Below, in pieces: positions 10,179-17,575 of a stretch of DNA of 36,530 nt; positions within the stretch are counted from its first letter, which is position 1, and each line of letters begins with the position of its first letter. A program made the position numbers and the translations under genes. The stretch spans positions 1 through 36,530 of the forward strand of contig CAZFBZ010000007.1 of NCBI GenBank assembly GCA_964517345.1. The letters run 5' to 3'. This stretch comes from DAISLF01 sp964517345 (GTDB lineage: Bacteria; Patescibacteriota; Gracilibacteria; Peribacterales; Peribacteraceae). A model generated the notes under the pieces. It did not search any database. It was not told the DNA's origin and saw nothing but the letters and a program-made list of their open reading frames with translations.

Positions 10179-10904
10179 TCAGGGGAAGAGCAGGAGCCGT
10201 GCCGCCCCGATGACGATAATCCCCAGCAGCAGTTTCTCAAACAGTTCTTCGCTGACATGCCGCAGCACGCGGCTTCCGACGGTCACGCCCGCGGTGATGA
10301 CCGGAATCGCAATAACGATGAGCAGGAGAATATCCGGCGTGAAGGCGATGTGCGGCAGATAAGCACCCACTTTGCCGAATTCCATGATCATGCCGATGAC
10401 CGACGACGTGGCGATGAGTTCCGTCGTGGTGAAGCCCATAGAAAACAGAATTGGCAGCAGGATCAGCCCCGTATTGCCGAAGAGTCCGCCGAAAAACCCG
10501 TTCAGTGCCCCCGCGATGACAAGCGCGACCGGCCCGCGTGGCAGGCGCGGCGTCAGTTTGAGGAGACGCGACGCGACGAAGAGCAGACACACAATGCCGA
10601 GACCTTTCTCCGGGACGCCGTCCGGGAGCAGAAAGAGCAAACGCCCTCCGATGTACGTCATCGGCAATCCCAGAACGACGTAGCGGAAAACGATCTGGAG
10701 ATCGGCCTGTCTCCAGAACGTCGCGGACTTGATGAGCAGATTGATGAAGATCAGCAGTGACGTGATGGCGACGCTGGTGCGGATATCCAGGAAGAACGTC
10801 TGGATGAGCAGCGCCATCGTGCCGAGGCCGCCGCCAGTAACAGAAGAAATGATCCCGGCCGCGAAGAGCAGCGCCGAGATGAGGACAATCGAGACAGGGG
10901 TCAT
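10179..10904 (-). CDS. TauE/SafE-family membrane permease
   Basis: A 241-aa very hydrophobic protein with about eight predicted membrane helices in two similar halves. Each half carries a Gly-rich loop (GIISSVTGGGLGTM near residues 17-30 and GFFGGLFGNTGLILLP near 136-151), as in the TauE/SafE (DUF81) family, whose members are proposed exporters of sulfite, sulfoacetate or related anions. Its ATG overlaps the pyrB stop (ATGA at 10901-10904), and pyrC begins 1 nt after its own stop, so it is embedded in a pyrimidine operon. That context suggests a link to pyrimidine precursors or another organic acid, but the substrate cannot be read from the sequence. Confidence 0.85.
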   Translation of the reverse strand: MTPVSIVLISALLFAAGIISSVTGGGLGTMALLIQTFFLDIRTSVAITSLLIFINLLIKSATFWRQADLQIVFRYVVLGLPMTYIGGRLLFLLPDGVPEKGLGIVCLLFVASRLLKLTPRLPRGPVALVIAGALNGFFGGLFGNTGLILLPILFSMGFTTTELIATSSVIGMIMEFGKVGAYLPHIAFTPDILLLIVIAIPVITAGVTVGSRVLRHVSEELFEKLLLGIIVIGAARLLLFP

Positions 10905-11671
10905 TTACCCAAGAGCATCGCCAGCAGTGCCATGCGGATCGGCACACCGTTACGCGCCTGGCGGAAGTAGGCGGCGTTCGGCAGCGCGTCGACATCGGTG
11001 GCGATCTCGCCCACGCGCGGCAGCGGGTGCATGACGATCGCGCGCTTGCCCCTCATCTGGTCCGCGGTGAGCACGTATTTCAGCTTCAAGCGCTCATATT
11101 CCGACCGGTCCGTGAAGCGCTCCTGCTGGACGCGTGTCATGTAGATCACGTCGGCGTCGAGGCCCGCCGCGATGTCGCTCTCCTGCGCGTAGGCGATCTT
11201 CTTCTCGTCGAAGAAGTGCGTCACTTTCTCCGGCATCGTGAGCTCCTGCGGAGCGATGAGCGTGAAGCGNNNNNNNNNNNNNNNNNNNNNNNNNNNNNNN
11301 NNNNNNNNNNNNNNNNNNNNNNNNNNNNNNNNNNNNNNNNNNNNNNNNNNNNNNNNNNNNNNNNNNNNNTCCGCGTAGCCGCCGACCATCATCATCGTGT
11401 CCTCGATCGTCTCGCCCTTGAACATCGAGCTGAACTGGAACCCGTCGGCGGTGATCACCTGTCCGCCGAGGCGGATCATCGCGGTTTCGAAGCTCAGACG
11501 CGTCCGGGTGCTCGGCTCATAGAAGAGCGCGGCGAGGATCTTGCCCCGCAGCAGGTCCGTCCCACCCGCGTCGCGGACCTTTTCCATCTCCGCAGCCCGC
11601 GCCAAAATGGCGTCGGTATCGGCTCGGGAGAGCTGCTTGGTCGACGTCAGGTGTCGGAAGCTGAGCGGCAT
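10901..11671 (-). CDS. pyrB: Aspartate carbamoyltransferase catalytic chain (interrupted by assembly gap)
   Basis: Condenses carbamoyl phosphate with aspartate, the committed step of pyrimidine synthesis. The N-terminal 100 residues carry the carbamoyl-phosphate loop YEPSTRTRLSFE (51-62) and SSMFKGET with the active-site Lys (K85). After the gap, RFTLIAP, TRVQQERF and MHPLPRVGEI (the HPLP aspartate-site loop) follow. The scaffold gap 11270-11369 falls in the middle. Compared with the usual ~305-aa enzyme, the visible halves lack the segment with the HPTQ motif, roughly 80-90 residues, so the 100 N are a placeholder shorter than the missing DNA and the true protein is longer. The ATG at 11671 fits the family start. 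It is first of the pyrB-permease-pyrC operon. No regulatory chain gene (pyrI) is visible. Confidence 0.93.
   Translation of the reverse strand: MPLSFRHLTSTKQLSRADTDAILARAAEMEKVRDAGGTDLLRGKILAALFYEPSTRTRLSFETAMIRLGGQVITADGFQFSSMFKGETIEDTMMMVGGYAXXXXXXXXXXXXXXXXXXXXXXXXXXXXXXXXXXRFTLIAPQELTMPEKVTHFFDEKKIAYAQESDIAAGLDADVIYMTRVQQERFTDRSEYERLKLKYVLTADQMRGKRAIVMHPLPRVGEIATDVDALPNAAYFRQARNGVPIRMALLAMLLGK
11270..11369. other. Scaffold gap (100 N) inside pyrB
   Basis: Exactly 100 N, the same length as the other gap in the window, so it is a placeholder and not a measured distance. pyrB coding sequence flanks both sides. Confidence 0.98.
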
Positions 11672-11692
11672 TCTGTGGGATGATGGTACAAT
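11672..11692. promoter_or_regulatory. Overlapping divergent -10 elements between pyrB and the membrane protein gene
   Basis: The block ATGGTACAAT at 11683-11692 offers TACAAT (11687-11692) in the plus direction, about 64 nt before ATG 11757. In the minus direction it offers TACCAT (11688-11683), 11 nt before the pyrB ATG. Neither has a strong -35; a TGGACG-like hexamer lies 17 nt upstream of the minus box. The elements overlap, so the two directions may compete. Confidence 0.4.
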
Positions 11693-11756
11693 CGTCGACC
11701 AGGTCCGTCCAGATCAACCGGAACGGATCGTTTATCCCCCTTTCCCGGCTCCAGCG

Positions 11757-12224
11757 ATGATGCCTAACGCGCCCGACAGGACTCCGTTTGAACCGCGCGA
11801 AATGGACGCGAACGCGCTCGTGGAAATGTTTCAGGAGCGCTTTCCGGATGAAGGCTGGCGGCGCGTGCCGGGAGGTGAGGGCGTGCTCACGCGGTACCCC
11901 TCCCACGAGCGGGAGAACAATCCGCTCCTGCGGTTCGAGATCCTCGCGGTCAATGCCAAGGGCACGCACGTGCTCGCGTGGGAGTGGCGGGGACCAAAAG
12001 AATGCAGCGCGTGGAAGGTGGCGCGGGTGACAGAAGAGTCGCCCGCCATCAACTTTGTATCGGGTACGGCGATCACGATATACGCGATGATCGCGGGTGT
12101 GGCCGTCGCACTCGGAACGCTCCTGTGGGTGAATCGCGACAAGTTGCCAGGCGCCCAACCGACGAAGCCGGCGATTCACCGGGCTGACCCGCCCCGCAAC
12201 CCGGACGGCCAGCGCCAATGGTAA
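11757..12224 (+). CDS. Small single-pass membrane protein, unknown
   Basis: About 155 aa, starting MMPNAPDRTPFEP; either of two adjacent ATGs (11757 or 11760) is possible. The open frame extends upstream but that part is Ser/Arg-rich and runs antisense into pyrB, so it was discarded. The soluble N-terminal ~105 residues contain EGWRRVPGGEGVLTRYP and LRFEILAVNAKGTHVLAWEW, a small alpha/beta-looking segment. One membrane helix follows (near AITIYAMIAGVAVALGTLLW), then a short basic, Pro-rich tail. No known family recognised. Transcribed divergently from pyrB. Confidence 0.7.
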   Translation: MMPNAPDRTPFEPREMDANALVEMFQERFPDEGWRRVPGGEGVLTRYPSHERENNPLLRFEILAVNAKGTHVLAWEWRGPKECSAWKVARVTEESPAINFVSGTAITIYAMIAGVAVALGTLLWVNRDKLPGAQPTKPAIHRADPPRNPDGQRQW

Positions 12225-12269
12225 TGACTGCATGCGGCTGCGGAGCCCGATAAGTGATGGTCAATAAAA

Positions 12270-12299
12270 TTGACAATTGTACATATTATTTAATAATAC
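12270..12299 (+). promoter_or_regulatory. AT-rich promoter/operator island
   Basis: A sharply AT-rich patch in GC-rich surroundings. TTGACA at 12270-12275 is a consensus -35, with TAATAAT/TAATAC (12291-12299) as -10 options at 15-18 nt spacing. The palindrome TATTATT-T-AATAATA (12284-12298, 7-bp arms) covers the spacer and -10, which looks like an operator. It would drive the 12370 gene with a ~65-nt leader. Confidence 0.5.
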
Positions 12300-12369
12300 A
12301 CTGCACCTCTGCCCGAGCTTCGGGCGGACACGGGTGCAAGCAAGGCCTGCTCCTTGGAGTTCCCGTTCG

Positions 12370-12882
12370 ATGCGTTACCTCCTGTACGCGCTTCTGGTTC
12401 TGTTCCTCGTCGCCACCGCCCGTGGCATTCGCGAGCTGTTCTCGCTCGCGGGCATCCCGACGCTCGCCAACGACCTGCCCCTGCTCCTCGATTCCGCCAT
12501 GCTCATCGCGGGCACGGTCGGCCTGCTGTTCTGCCGCCCCGGCAAGACCAGCGAGGCCGAGACGGCCGAAGACGCAACCGTCACGTTCGCGGCCCCGGCG
12601 TACATCGCGGGTGTCACGACGGCCATCACCTTCGTCCTCACCTGGTGGCTCGGCATGTCCCAACAGGGACCGCTTTGGGTGTCATGGACGATGTGCGGAT
12701 TCGTCATGTGGCACTGGGCCAGCAACGACCTGCCACTCTGGATGTGCGTGCGGCTCGGTCTGCTGTGGGCGCTGCTCATCGGAGCGGCGTTCGCGGGCGG
12801 GGCGTGGGCGGCGCTCGGCGGCGCGCTGCTCGTGGGCGTCTTCCTGCTCGGCAGGTACGCCACACCTGAAGACCACGGCTAA
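12370..12882 (+). CDS. Multi-pass membrane protein, unknown
   Basis: 170 aa starting MRYLLYALLVLFLVATARG. ATG 12370 is chosen because membrane helix 1 begins there and a GGAG lies 11-12 nt upstream; the longer TTG-initiated frame adds non-hydrophobic sequence. About five helices are visible: residues 2-17, 38-54, 77-95, 101-120 and 125-162 (perhaps two), with a short charged loop ASEAETAED-like around residue 62. The WVSWTMCGFVMWHW stretch is unusually rich in Trp/Met/His. No transporter signature recognised. A hairpin terminator follows directly. Confidence 0.75.
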   Translation: MRYLLYALLVLFLVATARGIRELFSLAGIPTLANDLPLLLDSAMLIAGTVGLLFCRPGKTSEAETAEDATVTFAAPAYIAGVTTAITFVLTWWLGMSQQGPLWVSWTMCGFVMWHWASNDLPLWMCVRLGLLWALLIGAAFAGGAWAALGGALLVGVFLLGRYATPEDHG

Positions 12883-12899
12883 TCGACGAGCGGGCCTCT

Positions 12900-12934
12900 G
12901 GTCCGGAGGGGGATTCATCCCCTTCCGGGCCTTT
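12900..12934. terminator. Terminator between convergent genes
   Basis: GGTCCGGAGGGGGA (12900-12913) can pair with TCCCCTTCCGGGCC (12918-12931) around a 4-nt loop, with one G-T wobble and one mismatch. A short T-run follows. It lies between a plus gene ending at 12882 and a minus gene ending at 12949, so it may serve both directions. Confidence 0.6.
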
Positions 12935-12948
12935 GGCATGTCCGACAA

Positions 12949-13773
12949 TTACCGGCGGTCCGCCGCCTTGATCTTCGTCTTGCCCCACACGAGCTGGCGC
13001 AGGTGATCCCACAGCTCCCAGAGCACTTTCATCAGCGTGTCGTAGCGACGGCCACTCGTCTCCATGAGCATGCGTTTATCGTCGGGCGCATGTAGCACGC
13101 GCTTGCCGTGCTCCCGTGCGTGAGCCTTGAGCCGTTTCCACAGATCGATGTCTTCACCCTTCTTGATCTCCGTGTCATAGACGCCTACTTGTTCGAGCAC
13201 GTCTTTGCGGAACGAGACGTTCCCCGCGCCCTCCCATCCGCTCTGCGGATCGTAGGCGAGTTCCGGATCCCTCCTCCGCAGCCAGTTGAACACGCCGCGA
13301 ACGATTGCGAACGCCCAATGCGTGCCGACCAGGCGCGAGGGGCCGCTGACGGCGATGACATTCGGATCGCGGTACTGCTCGAGGTGCGTCATCACCCATT
13401 GCTCGCTCACGCGTATCACGTCGGCGTCGGCCCACAGGACGATCTTGCCCTTCGCCTCGTCGATACCGGTGTTGCGGGCCTGTGCGTGTCCGCGCTTCTC
13501 CTCAAGGATCACGCACGCGCCGAAGTCTTCCGCAATCTGCCCGGTCGCATCGGTGCTGCCGTTGTCGACGACCAGCATCTCGAATGTGCCGCCCGCGGCG
13601 ACATGCGCACACGCAGCCCGATACGCCTGCTGAAGCGTGTGCAGGACATAGGCCTCCTCGTTCAATGCCGGGGTGATAATGCTGACCTCCGGCTCCGGCG
13701 GGTGTACCGCGTCAGGACGCTGTTCGCGCGCGGCGGCCAGCGTGTCCGGCAGTGCAGGGTAATTCGTACTCAT
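12949..13773 (-). CDS. Family 2 glycosyltransferase
   Basis: 274 aa with a GT-A fold: VSIITPALNEE (30-40), VVDNGSTDAT (68-77), RGHAQARNTG, the metal/nucleotide-sugar motif WADADV (114-119) and the catalytic GEDIDLW (206-212). Members transfer sugars from nucleotide donors to lipid, polysaccharide or protein acceptors. No membrane helix is evident, so it probably works at the cytoplasmic membrane face. It is divergent from a polysaccharide flippase and near a sugar nucleotidylyltransferase, which fits an envelope glycan role. ATG 13773 lies 6 nt downstream of a -10, suggesting a leaderless mRNA. Exact donor and acceptor unknown. Confidence 0.9.
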   Translation of the reverse strand: MSTNYPALPDTLAAAREQRPDAVHPPEPEVSIITPALNEEAYVLHTLQQAYRAACAHVAAGGTFEMLVVDNGSTDATGQIAEDFGACVILEEKRGHAQARNTGIDEAKGKIVLWADADVIRVSEQWVMTHLEQYRDPNVIAVSGPSRLVGTHWAFAIVRGVFNWLRRRDPELAYDPQSGWEGAGNVSFRKDVLEQVGVYDTEIKKGEDIDLWKRLKAHAREHGKRVLHAPDDKRMLMETSGRRYDTLMKVLWELWDHLRQLVWGKTKIKAADRR

Positions 13774-13779
13774 ACTCTG

Positions 13780-13825
13780 ACAGTAAAATACTCTGTATCT
13801 TAGTCAAATAACTCCCCGCTACAAT
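13780..13825. promoter_or_regulatory. Overlapping divergent leaderless promoters (glycosyltransferase / flippase)
   Basis: Only 58 bp separate the two starts. Minus direction: TTGACT (13807-13802), 16-nt spacer, TACTGT (13785-13780), then 6 nt to ATG 13773. Plus direction: TACAAT (13820-13825), then 6 nt to ATG 13832. With transcription starting about 7 nt after the -10, both messages would begin at or next to the start codon. Confidence 0.6.
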
Positions 13826-13831
13826 CCGCCC

Positions 13832-15295
13832 ATGTCCACGAAGGCGGTCGCCCAATCCACGCTCTGGCAGGTCGCGAGCCAGGTCACGATGGCCATGCTC
13901 TCGATCATCACGATCAAACTGGTCGTAACGGGCCTCAGCAAGGAGCTGTTCGGCCAGTACAACACCGCTTACGGCTATCTCCAGATCTTCGGGATCCTGG
14001 CGGATTTCGGACTCTATGCCGTCTCGGTGCGGGAAGTCGGACGGATGGCGACGAAGCCCGAGCGCGAAAAAGTCCTCGGCGTTCTGACGATCATCCGCGC
14101 CATCATCACCGCCCTCTCCCTCGGCGCCGCGGTGCTCATCGCCTGGGTTCTCCCGCAGTGGCACGGCACGCCGCTCCCGACGGGCATTGCGATCGCCGCG
14201 CTCGTGCCGGGTTTCACGCTGCTCGCGGGCGTGCTGCGCACCGTGTTCCAGGTGGAGTACAGGATGCACTACGTCTTCATCGCCGAGGTGACGCAGCGCG
14301 TGGTGACTGTCGGTCTGACGGCGGCGTTGGTACTGATGGGCGTGCGCGACTCGGTCGACCCACGGATGTACTACATCTTCCTCGGGGTAGGGGGAGTGGG
14401 AGCATTCGTACTTTTCATACTCTCCATAACTTTCGCCTCGCGGCTGATGGACATCCGCCCGAGGTGGGACGGTGCCCTTTTCCGTCGCATCCTCCTGCAC
14501 GCCGCGCCATATGGCGTCGCGTTCCTGTGCACCGCGCTCTACCGGCAATTTGACGTGACGCTCATCAGTCTCCTGCGTCCTCACGATTTCCGCATCCAGA
14601 ACGCGGACTACGGTGCCGTACAGCGCATGATGGACATGGCGTATCTCTTCCCGACGTTCCTGCTGAATTCCACACTTCCGATTCTCAGCGCGCGCGACAC
14701 GAAGGGCGAGGACACGCGCGACTTCCTCGGCAAAGTGCTGTTCGCCGTGCTGCTCCTTGGCTCGACCGCGTTCCTGTTCTCGGTGTTCTGGGCCCGCCCG
14801 CTGATGGAACTGCTCACCAACGACCAGTACCTCAGTACTGCGTCCGCCCCGGGTGCCGACACCGCGCTCAGCATCCTGGCCGGCTCGATGTTTTTGAACG
14901 GCCTGCTCGTCTTCAGCTTCTACGTGCTGCTCACACGTCACCGATGGAAACCGCTCGTGGCGACGCTGCTCGCCGGCGTCATCGTGTCGCTCGGCTGCAA
15001 CCTGCTGCTCATCCCGCAGATGGGGTTCGTCGGCGCGAGCTACACGTCGGTCATCACGCACGCGCTCCTTGTCCTGCTGCTCCTGCCTCAGAGCCTGCAC
15101 GTGCTCCCCGTCCGCATCCCCTGGGCGCTATGGCGGCAATGGATCGGTTATACCGCGCTGCTGGCGGGATTCCTGTTCGTCTCTGGACCGTTCCTCACCG
15201 GGCCGTGGGCTACGGCGCTCTTTTTGGCCGCTGGCAGCCTCTGGATGGCCGCGGTCGCTGGCGGGCTCGGCATCCACCGTACACTGCGGTTCTAG
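13832..15295 (+). CDS. Wzx-like polysaccharide/lipid-linked oligosaccharide flippase
   Basis: 487 aa with roughly 12-14 membrane helices, matching the polysaccharide-export branch of the MOP/MATE superfamily. The N-terminus (STLWQVASQVTMAMLSIITI, then FGQYNTAYGYLQIFGILADFGL) is the typical opening of RfbX/Wzx-like proteins, with helix pairs throughout and LLIPQMGFVGASYTSVITHA late in the protein. Members flip undecaprenyl-linked sugars to the outer membrane face. Divergent from the GT2 gene with a shared 58-bp promoter region, so the two may act on the same glycan. There is no Shine-Dalgarno; the start is chosen by the leaderless promoter and the family N-terminus. Confidence 0.88.
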   Translation: MSTKAVAQSTLWQVASQVTMAMLSIITIKLVVTGLSKELFGQYNTAYGYLQIFGILADFGLYAVSVREVGRMATKPEREKVLGVLTIIRAIITALSLGAAVLIAWVLPQWHGTPLPTGIAIAALVPGFTLLAGVLRTVFQVEYRMHYVFIAEVTQRVVTVGLTAALVLMGVRDSVDPRMYYIFLGVGGVGAFVLFILSITFASRLMDIRPRWDGALFRRILLHAAPYGVAFLCTALYRQFDVTLISLLRPHDFRIQNADYGAVQRMMDMAYLFPTFLLNSTLPILSARDTKGEDTRDFLGKVLFAVLLLGSTAFLFSVFWARPLMELLTNDQYLSTASAPGADTALSILAGSMFLNGLLVFSFYVLLTRHRWKPLVATLLAGVIVSLGCNLLLIPQMGFVGASYTSVITHALLVLLLLPQSLHVLPVRIPWALWRQWIGYTALLAGFLFVSGPFLTGPWATALFLAAGSLWMAAVAGGLGIHRTLRF

Positions 15296-15303
15296 CCCCC
15301 CGC

Positions 15304-15332
15304 TTGGCTCGGAAGCCCGTTTCTGCTACACT
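15304..15332 (+). promoter_or_regulatory. Promoter of the Fn3 protein gene
   Basis: TTGGCT (15304-15309), 17-nt spacer, extended -10 TGC-TACACT (-10 at 15327-15332), followed by GATACGAAAA. The predicted leader is ~20 nt, CA-rich (TTCACACCCACACCC) and lacks a Shine-Dalgarno. The TTCTGCTACACTGATACG core is nearly repeated before the 23926 gene. Confidence 0.65.
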
Positions 15333-15358
15333 GATACGAAAAATTCACACCCACACCC

Positions 15359-16606
15359 ATGCGTCCCTTCTCCCGCCTGCTGCTCGTCCTCGCCGGCCTC
15401 TGCCTGCCGCTCTCCGCGCTTGCCGCCGCGCCCGAGGCCGTAACGAACCTGAAGGCCGAAAAACAGGCGGAAGCGATCCACCTGACGTGGGATGCCCCGG
15501 AGGATGAGAGCGACATCGCGTTCTACCGCGTGTATTTCAGCCGCGAGTCGATCCTGGATAACAACGGCGCCTACGACGACTTCGCCGCCACCAGCGACAA
15601 GACGACCGAATTCGACCTCACGGACTTCCCGGGCGGCGAGGCGCTCTACATTGCGATTCTCGCGGTCAACAGCGCGGGCGAGGAGATGGACACGTTCACC
15701 GAGGAAGTGCGCGTGGCCCTGTCCGATTCCGCTCCGGCTCCGGCCTCGTCCGCTCCGTCCATCCCCGCCCAGCCAGAGCAGCGTCTGCAGCAGCTCGTCG
15801 AGGTCCAGCGCGTCTCCGCCACGGAACTGCTTCTGACGTTCTCCGCTCCCGTCGAGCTGGATCGCGCACAGGCAGCCAACGCGCTGCGCGTCATCGATGG
15901 GTCCGATAAGCCCCTCACTCTCACGCGCCTCGCGATCGACGGCGTGTCTGTTATCGTCACCACAGCCCCACAGGCTCCCAACACCACGTACACGGTCCGC
16001 GTCGACCCCGTCGTCACGGGCAAAGGCACGGACGGCACGGTGCTGACGCTCGACGCCGACCATTCCACCCTGACCTTCACGACTGGCAGCGAAGCCGTCG
16101 AGCAGCCGGCGGAACCCGAGGCGAAGCCGGACGGCACACCCCCGCCCGATGTCGATAACTTCGAGGTGCGCGGCGAGGAGCAGCTCAATGGTCGCTATCT
16201 CATCATGGCGGTCTGGGATCAGCCCGAAGCCGACACCGTCGCCTCGTACCAGGTGCAGCAGTCGCTCGACGGCGGCCGCACGTACGGCGCCGTCCAGACC
16301 CTCGATGCCTCGACGCGCGTCATCCGCCTCCGAGAGGTCCGGCCGGGCACGTTCGCCCTGCGCATCCGCACGGTCGGCCACAACGGGATCGTCTCCCCCG
16401 GCGCGGTCGCCGCGGGCCAGCTGCGAATCACGACACATGCCGCCTCCACGACGAAGGCATCGGTCACCGGTTCCGTGAAGCCGCAGAACGGCCTGACGGA
16501 CTCCGGCCCCGGACTGGTCGCGCTGCTCGCCGTCAGCGGCGCGGCTGCCGGCTGGTACTGGTCGCGCAGGAAGAAGGCTCCCGCCACAGTGCCCGTGCTC
16601 GCCTGA
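15359..16606 (+). CDS. Secreted, membrane-anchored Fn3/Ig-like surface protein
   Basis: 415 aa. Residues 1-23 form a signal peptide (LLLVLAGLCLPLSALAAA). An Fn3 domain follows (25-120; VTNLKAEKQAEAIHLTWDAP and YIAILAVNSAG), then a Pro/Ala linker. An Ig-like/SbsA-like domain (~145-243; LLLTFSAPVELDRA, NTTYTVRVDPVV) is followed by a Pro-rich linker and a second Fn3-like domain (~265-358; SYQVQQSLDGGRTYG, ALRIRTVGHNG). The tail is TDSGPG (380-385), a hydrophobic helix (385-402) and RRKK, resembling a cell-surface sorting or anchor signal. It probably displays adhesive or structural domains outside the cell. Neighbouring glycan genes fit an envelope role. Ligand unknown. Confidence 0.85.
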   Translation: MRPFSRLLLVLAGLCLPLSALAAAPEAVTNLKAEKQAEAIHLTWDAPEDESDIAFYRVYFSRESILDNNGAYDDFAATSDKTTEFDLTDFPGGEALYIAILAVNSAGEEMDTFTEEVRVALSDSAPAPASSAPSIPAQPEQRLQQLVEVQRVSATELLLTFSAPVELDRAQAANALRVIDGSDKPLTLTRLAIDGVSVIVTTAPQAPNTTYTVRVDPVVTGKGTDGTVLTLDADHSTLTFTTGSEAVEQPAEPEAKPDGTPPPDVDNFEVRGEEQLNGRYLIMAVWDQPEADTVASYQVQQSLDGGRTYGAVQTLDASTRVIRLREVRPGTFALRIRTVGHNGIVSPGAVAAGQLRITTHAASTTKASVTGSVKPQNGLTDSGPGLVALLAVSGAAAGWYWSRRKKAPATVPVLA

Positions 16607-16620
16607 GCCTGGCGACGAAC

Positions 16621-16672
16621 GCGGACGCGGGATCGTCTCCCCACTCCTCTTTTGCGTTGTCCGCGCGTCCGC
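16621..16672. repeat. GC-rich inverted repeat before the ComEC-like gene
   Basis: GCGGACGCGG (16621-16630) can pair with CCGCGCGTCCGC (16661-16672), with a 2-nt bulge and a ~30-nt loop ending just before the AAGGA that may act as ribosome site for ATG 16685. It has no T-run and may be a leader structure or chance in GC-rich DNA. Confidence 0.3.
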
Positions 16673-16684
16673 AAGGATGGCGGC

Positions 16685-17533
16685 ATGCAGTGGGAGCGCT
16701 TCACCGGCATCGCGGTCCTCACCGTCGTCCTTCTGGGCGCCTTTGTCTGGCGCGAACTGCAGTTGCGCCCGGACGGAATGTTCCACGCGTATTTTCTGGA
16801 TGTCGGGCAGGGCGATGCGGCGATGCTGGTGAGCCCCGCGGGACGGCAGATCGTGATCGACGGCGGACCGGATGACACGGCGCTGCAGCGCGTCGCGGAA
16901 CACATGCCGTTTCTGGACCGGACAATCGACCTGCTTGTGCTCACGCACCCGGATTTTGACCACATCGCGGCGTTTCCTGCGCTCCTGCGGCGCTACCGGG
17001 TGCGTCGGGTGCTGATGACAGGAGTGCGCAAACCCGGAGCGGCGCGCTACGCCGAGATCCTCGCGCTCATCCGCGCGCAGGGCATCCCCGTGATGATCGC
17101 GGACCCGGCGAAGGATCTCGATCTTGGTGACGGCCTGATTCTCGATATTGTCTGGCCGCCGCCGGTCTACGACAAGGTGCCTCTGAAGACTGTGAACGAC
17201 ACCGGCATCGTCCTGCGCGCCCTCTGCGGGACGCACTCGATCCTCTTCACCGCGGATATCGAGAAGAAGGGCGAAGCGGCGCTGCTCGCCTCGCGTCAGG
17301 ACCTCCGCGCGGAGGTGATCAAGGTTGGGCATCACGGCAGCCGGACGTCGTCGTCGACTGGCATTCTGCTCGCGGTCCGCCCGTCGATTGCGGTGATCTC
17401 GGCGGGGCGCGACAATTCCTACGGCCATCCGCATCCGGACGTCCTGCAGCGGTACGCACATTTCGGCATTCCGGTCCGGGTGACGGCCTGGGAGGGGACG
17501 ATTGCGCTCGCTTTTGACTGCCAAAAGCCCTGA
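16685..17533 (+). CDS. ComEC/Rec2-like metallo-beta-lactamase-fold protein, stand-alone
   Basis: 282 aa with an N-terminal membrane helix or uncleaved signal (residues 7-22), then a metallo-beta-lactamase domain of the ComEC C-terminal type: FLDVGQGDAAML (37-48), the metal motif THPDFDHI (H88, D90, D92, H93), FTADIE (D191), VGHHGSRTSSS (H216, H217) and the late NSYGHPHP His residues. In ComEC this domain is thought to degrade the non-transported DNA strand. Here the DNA-channel (competence) helices are absent, so it would be an exported or membrane-tethered hydrolase. ATG 16685 is preferred over upstream codons because AAGGA lies 7 nt before it and the hydrophobic segment follows. Natural substrate unknown. 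Confidence 0.85.
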   Translation: MQWERFTGIAVLTVVLLGAFVWRELQLRPDGMFHAYFLDVGQGDAAMLVSPAGRQIVIDGGPDDTALQRVAEHMPFLDRTIDLLVLTHPDFDHIAAFPALLRRYRVRRVLMTGVRKPGAARYAEILALIRAQGIPVMIADPAKDLDLGDGLILDIVWPPPVYDKVPLKTVNDTGIVLRALCGTHSILFTADIEKKGEAALLASRQDLRAEVIKVGHHGSRTSSSTGILLAVRPSIAVISAGRDNSYGHPHPDVLQRYAHFGIPVRVTAWEGTIALAFDCQKP

Positions 17534-17563
17534 ATCGCCGTTCCCCACACCGCGTCCGGCCTT

Positions 17564-17569
17564 TACACT
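17564..17569 (+). promoter_or_regulatory. -10 of a leaderless promoter (TACACT)
   Basis: TACACT ends 6 nt before GTG 17576, so transcription probably starts at the GTG itself. No clear -35 is visible. Confidence 0.5.
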
Positions 17570-17575
17570 GTAGGG

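Noticed and set aside
10178..10258. 27-residue N-terminal extension of PyrC
   Set aside because: Overlaps the permease gene and has non-protein-like sequence; ATG 10177 matches the family start.
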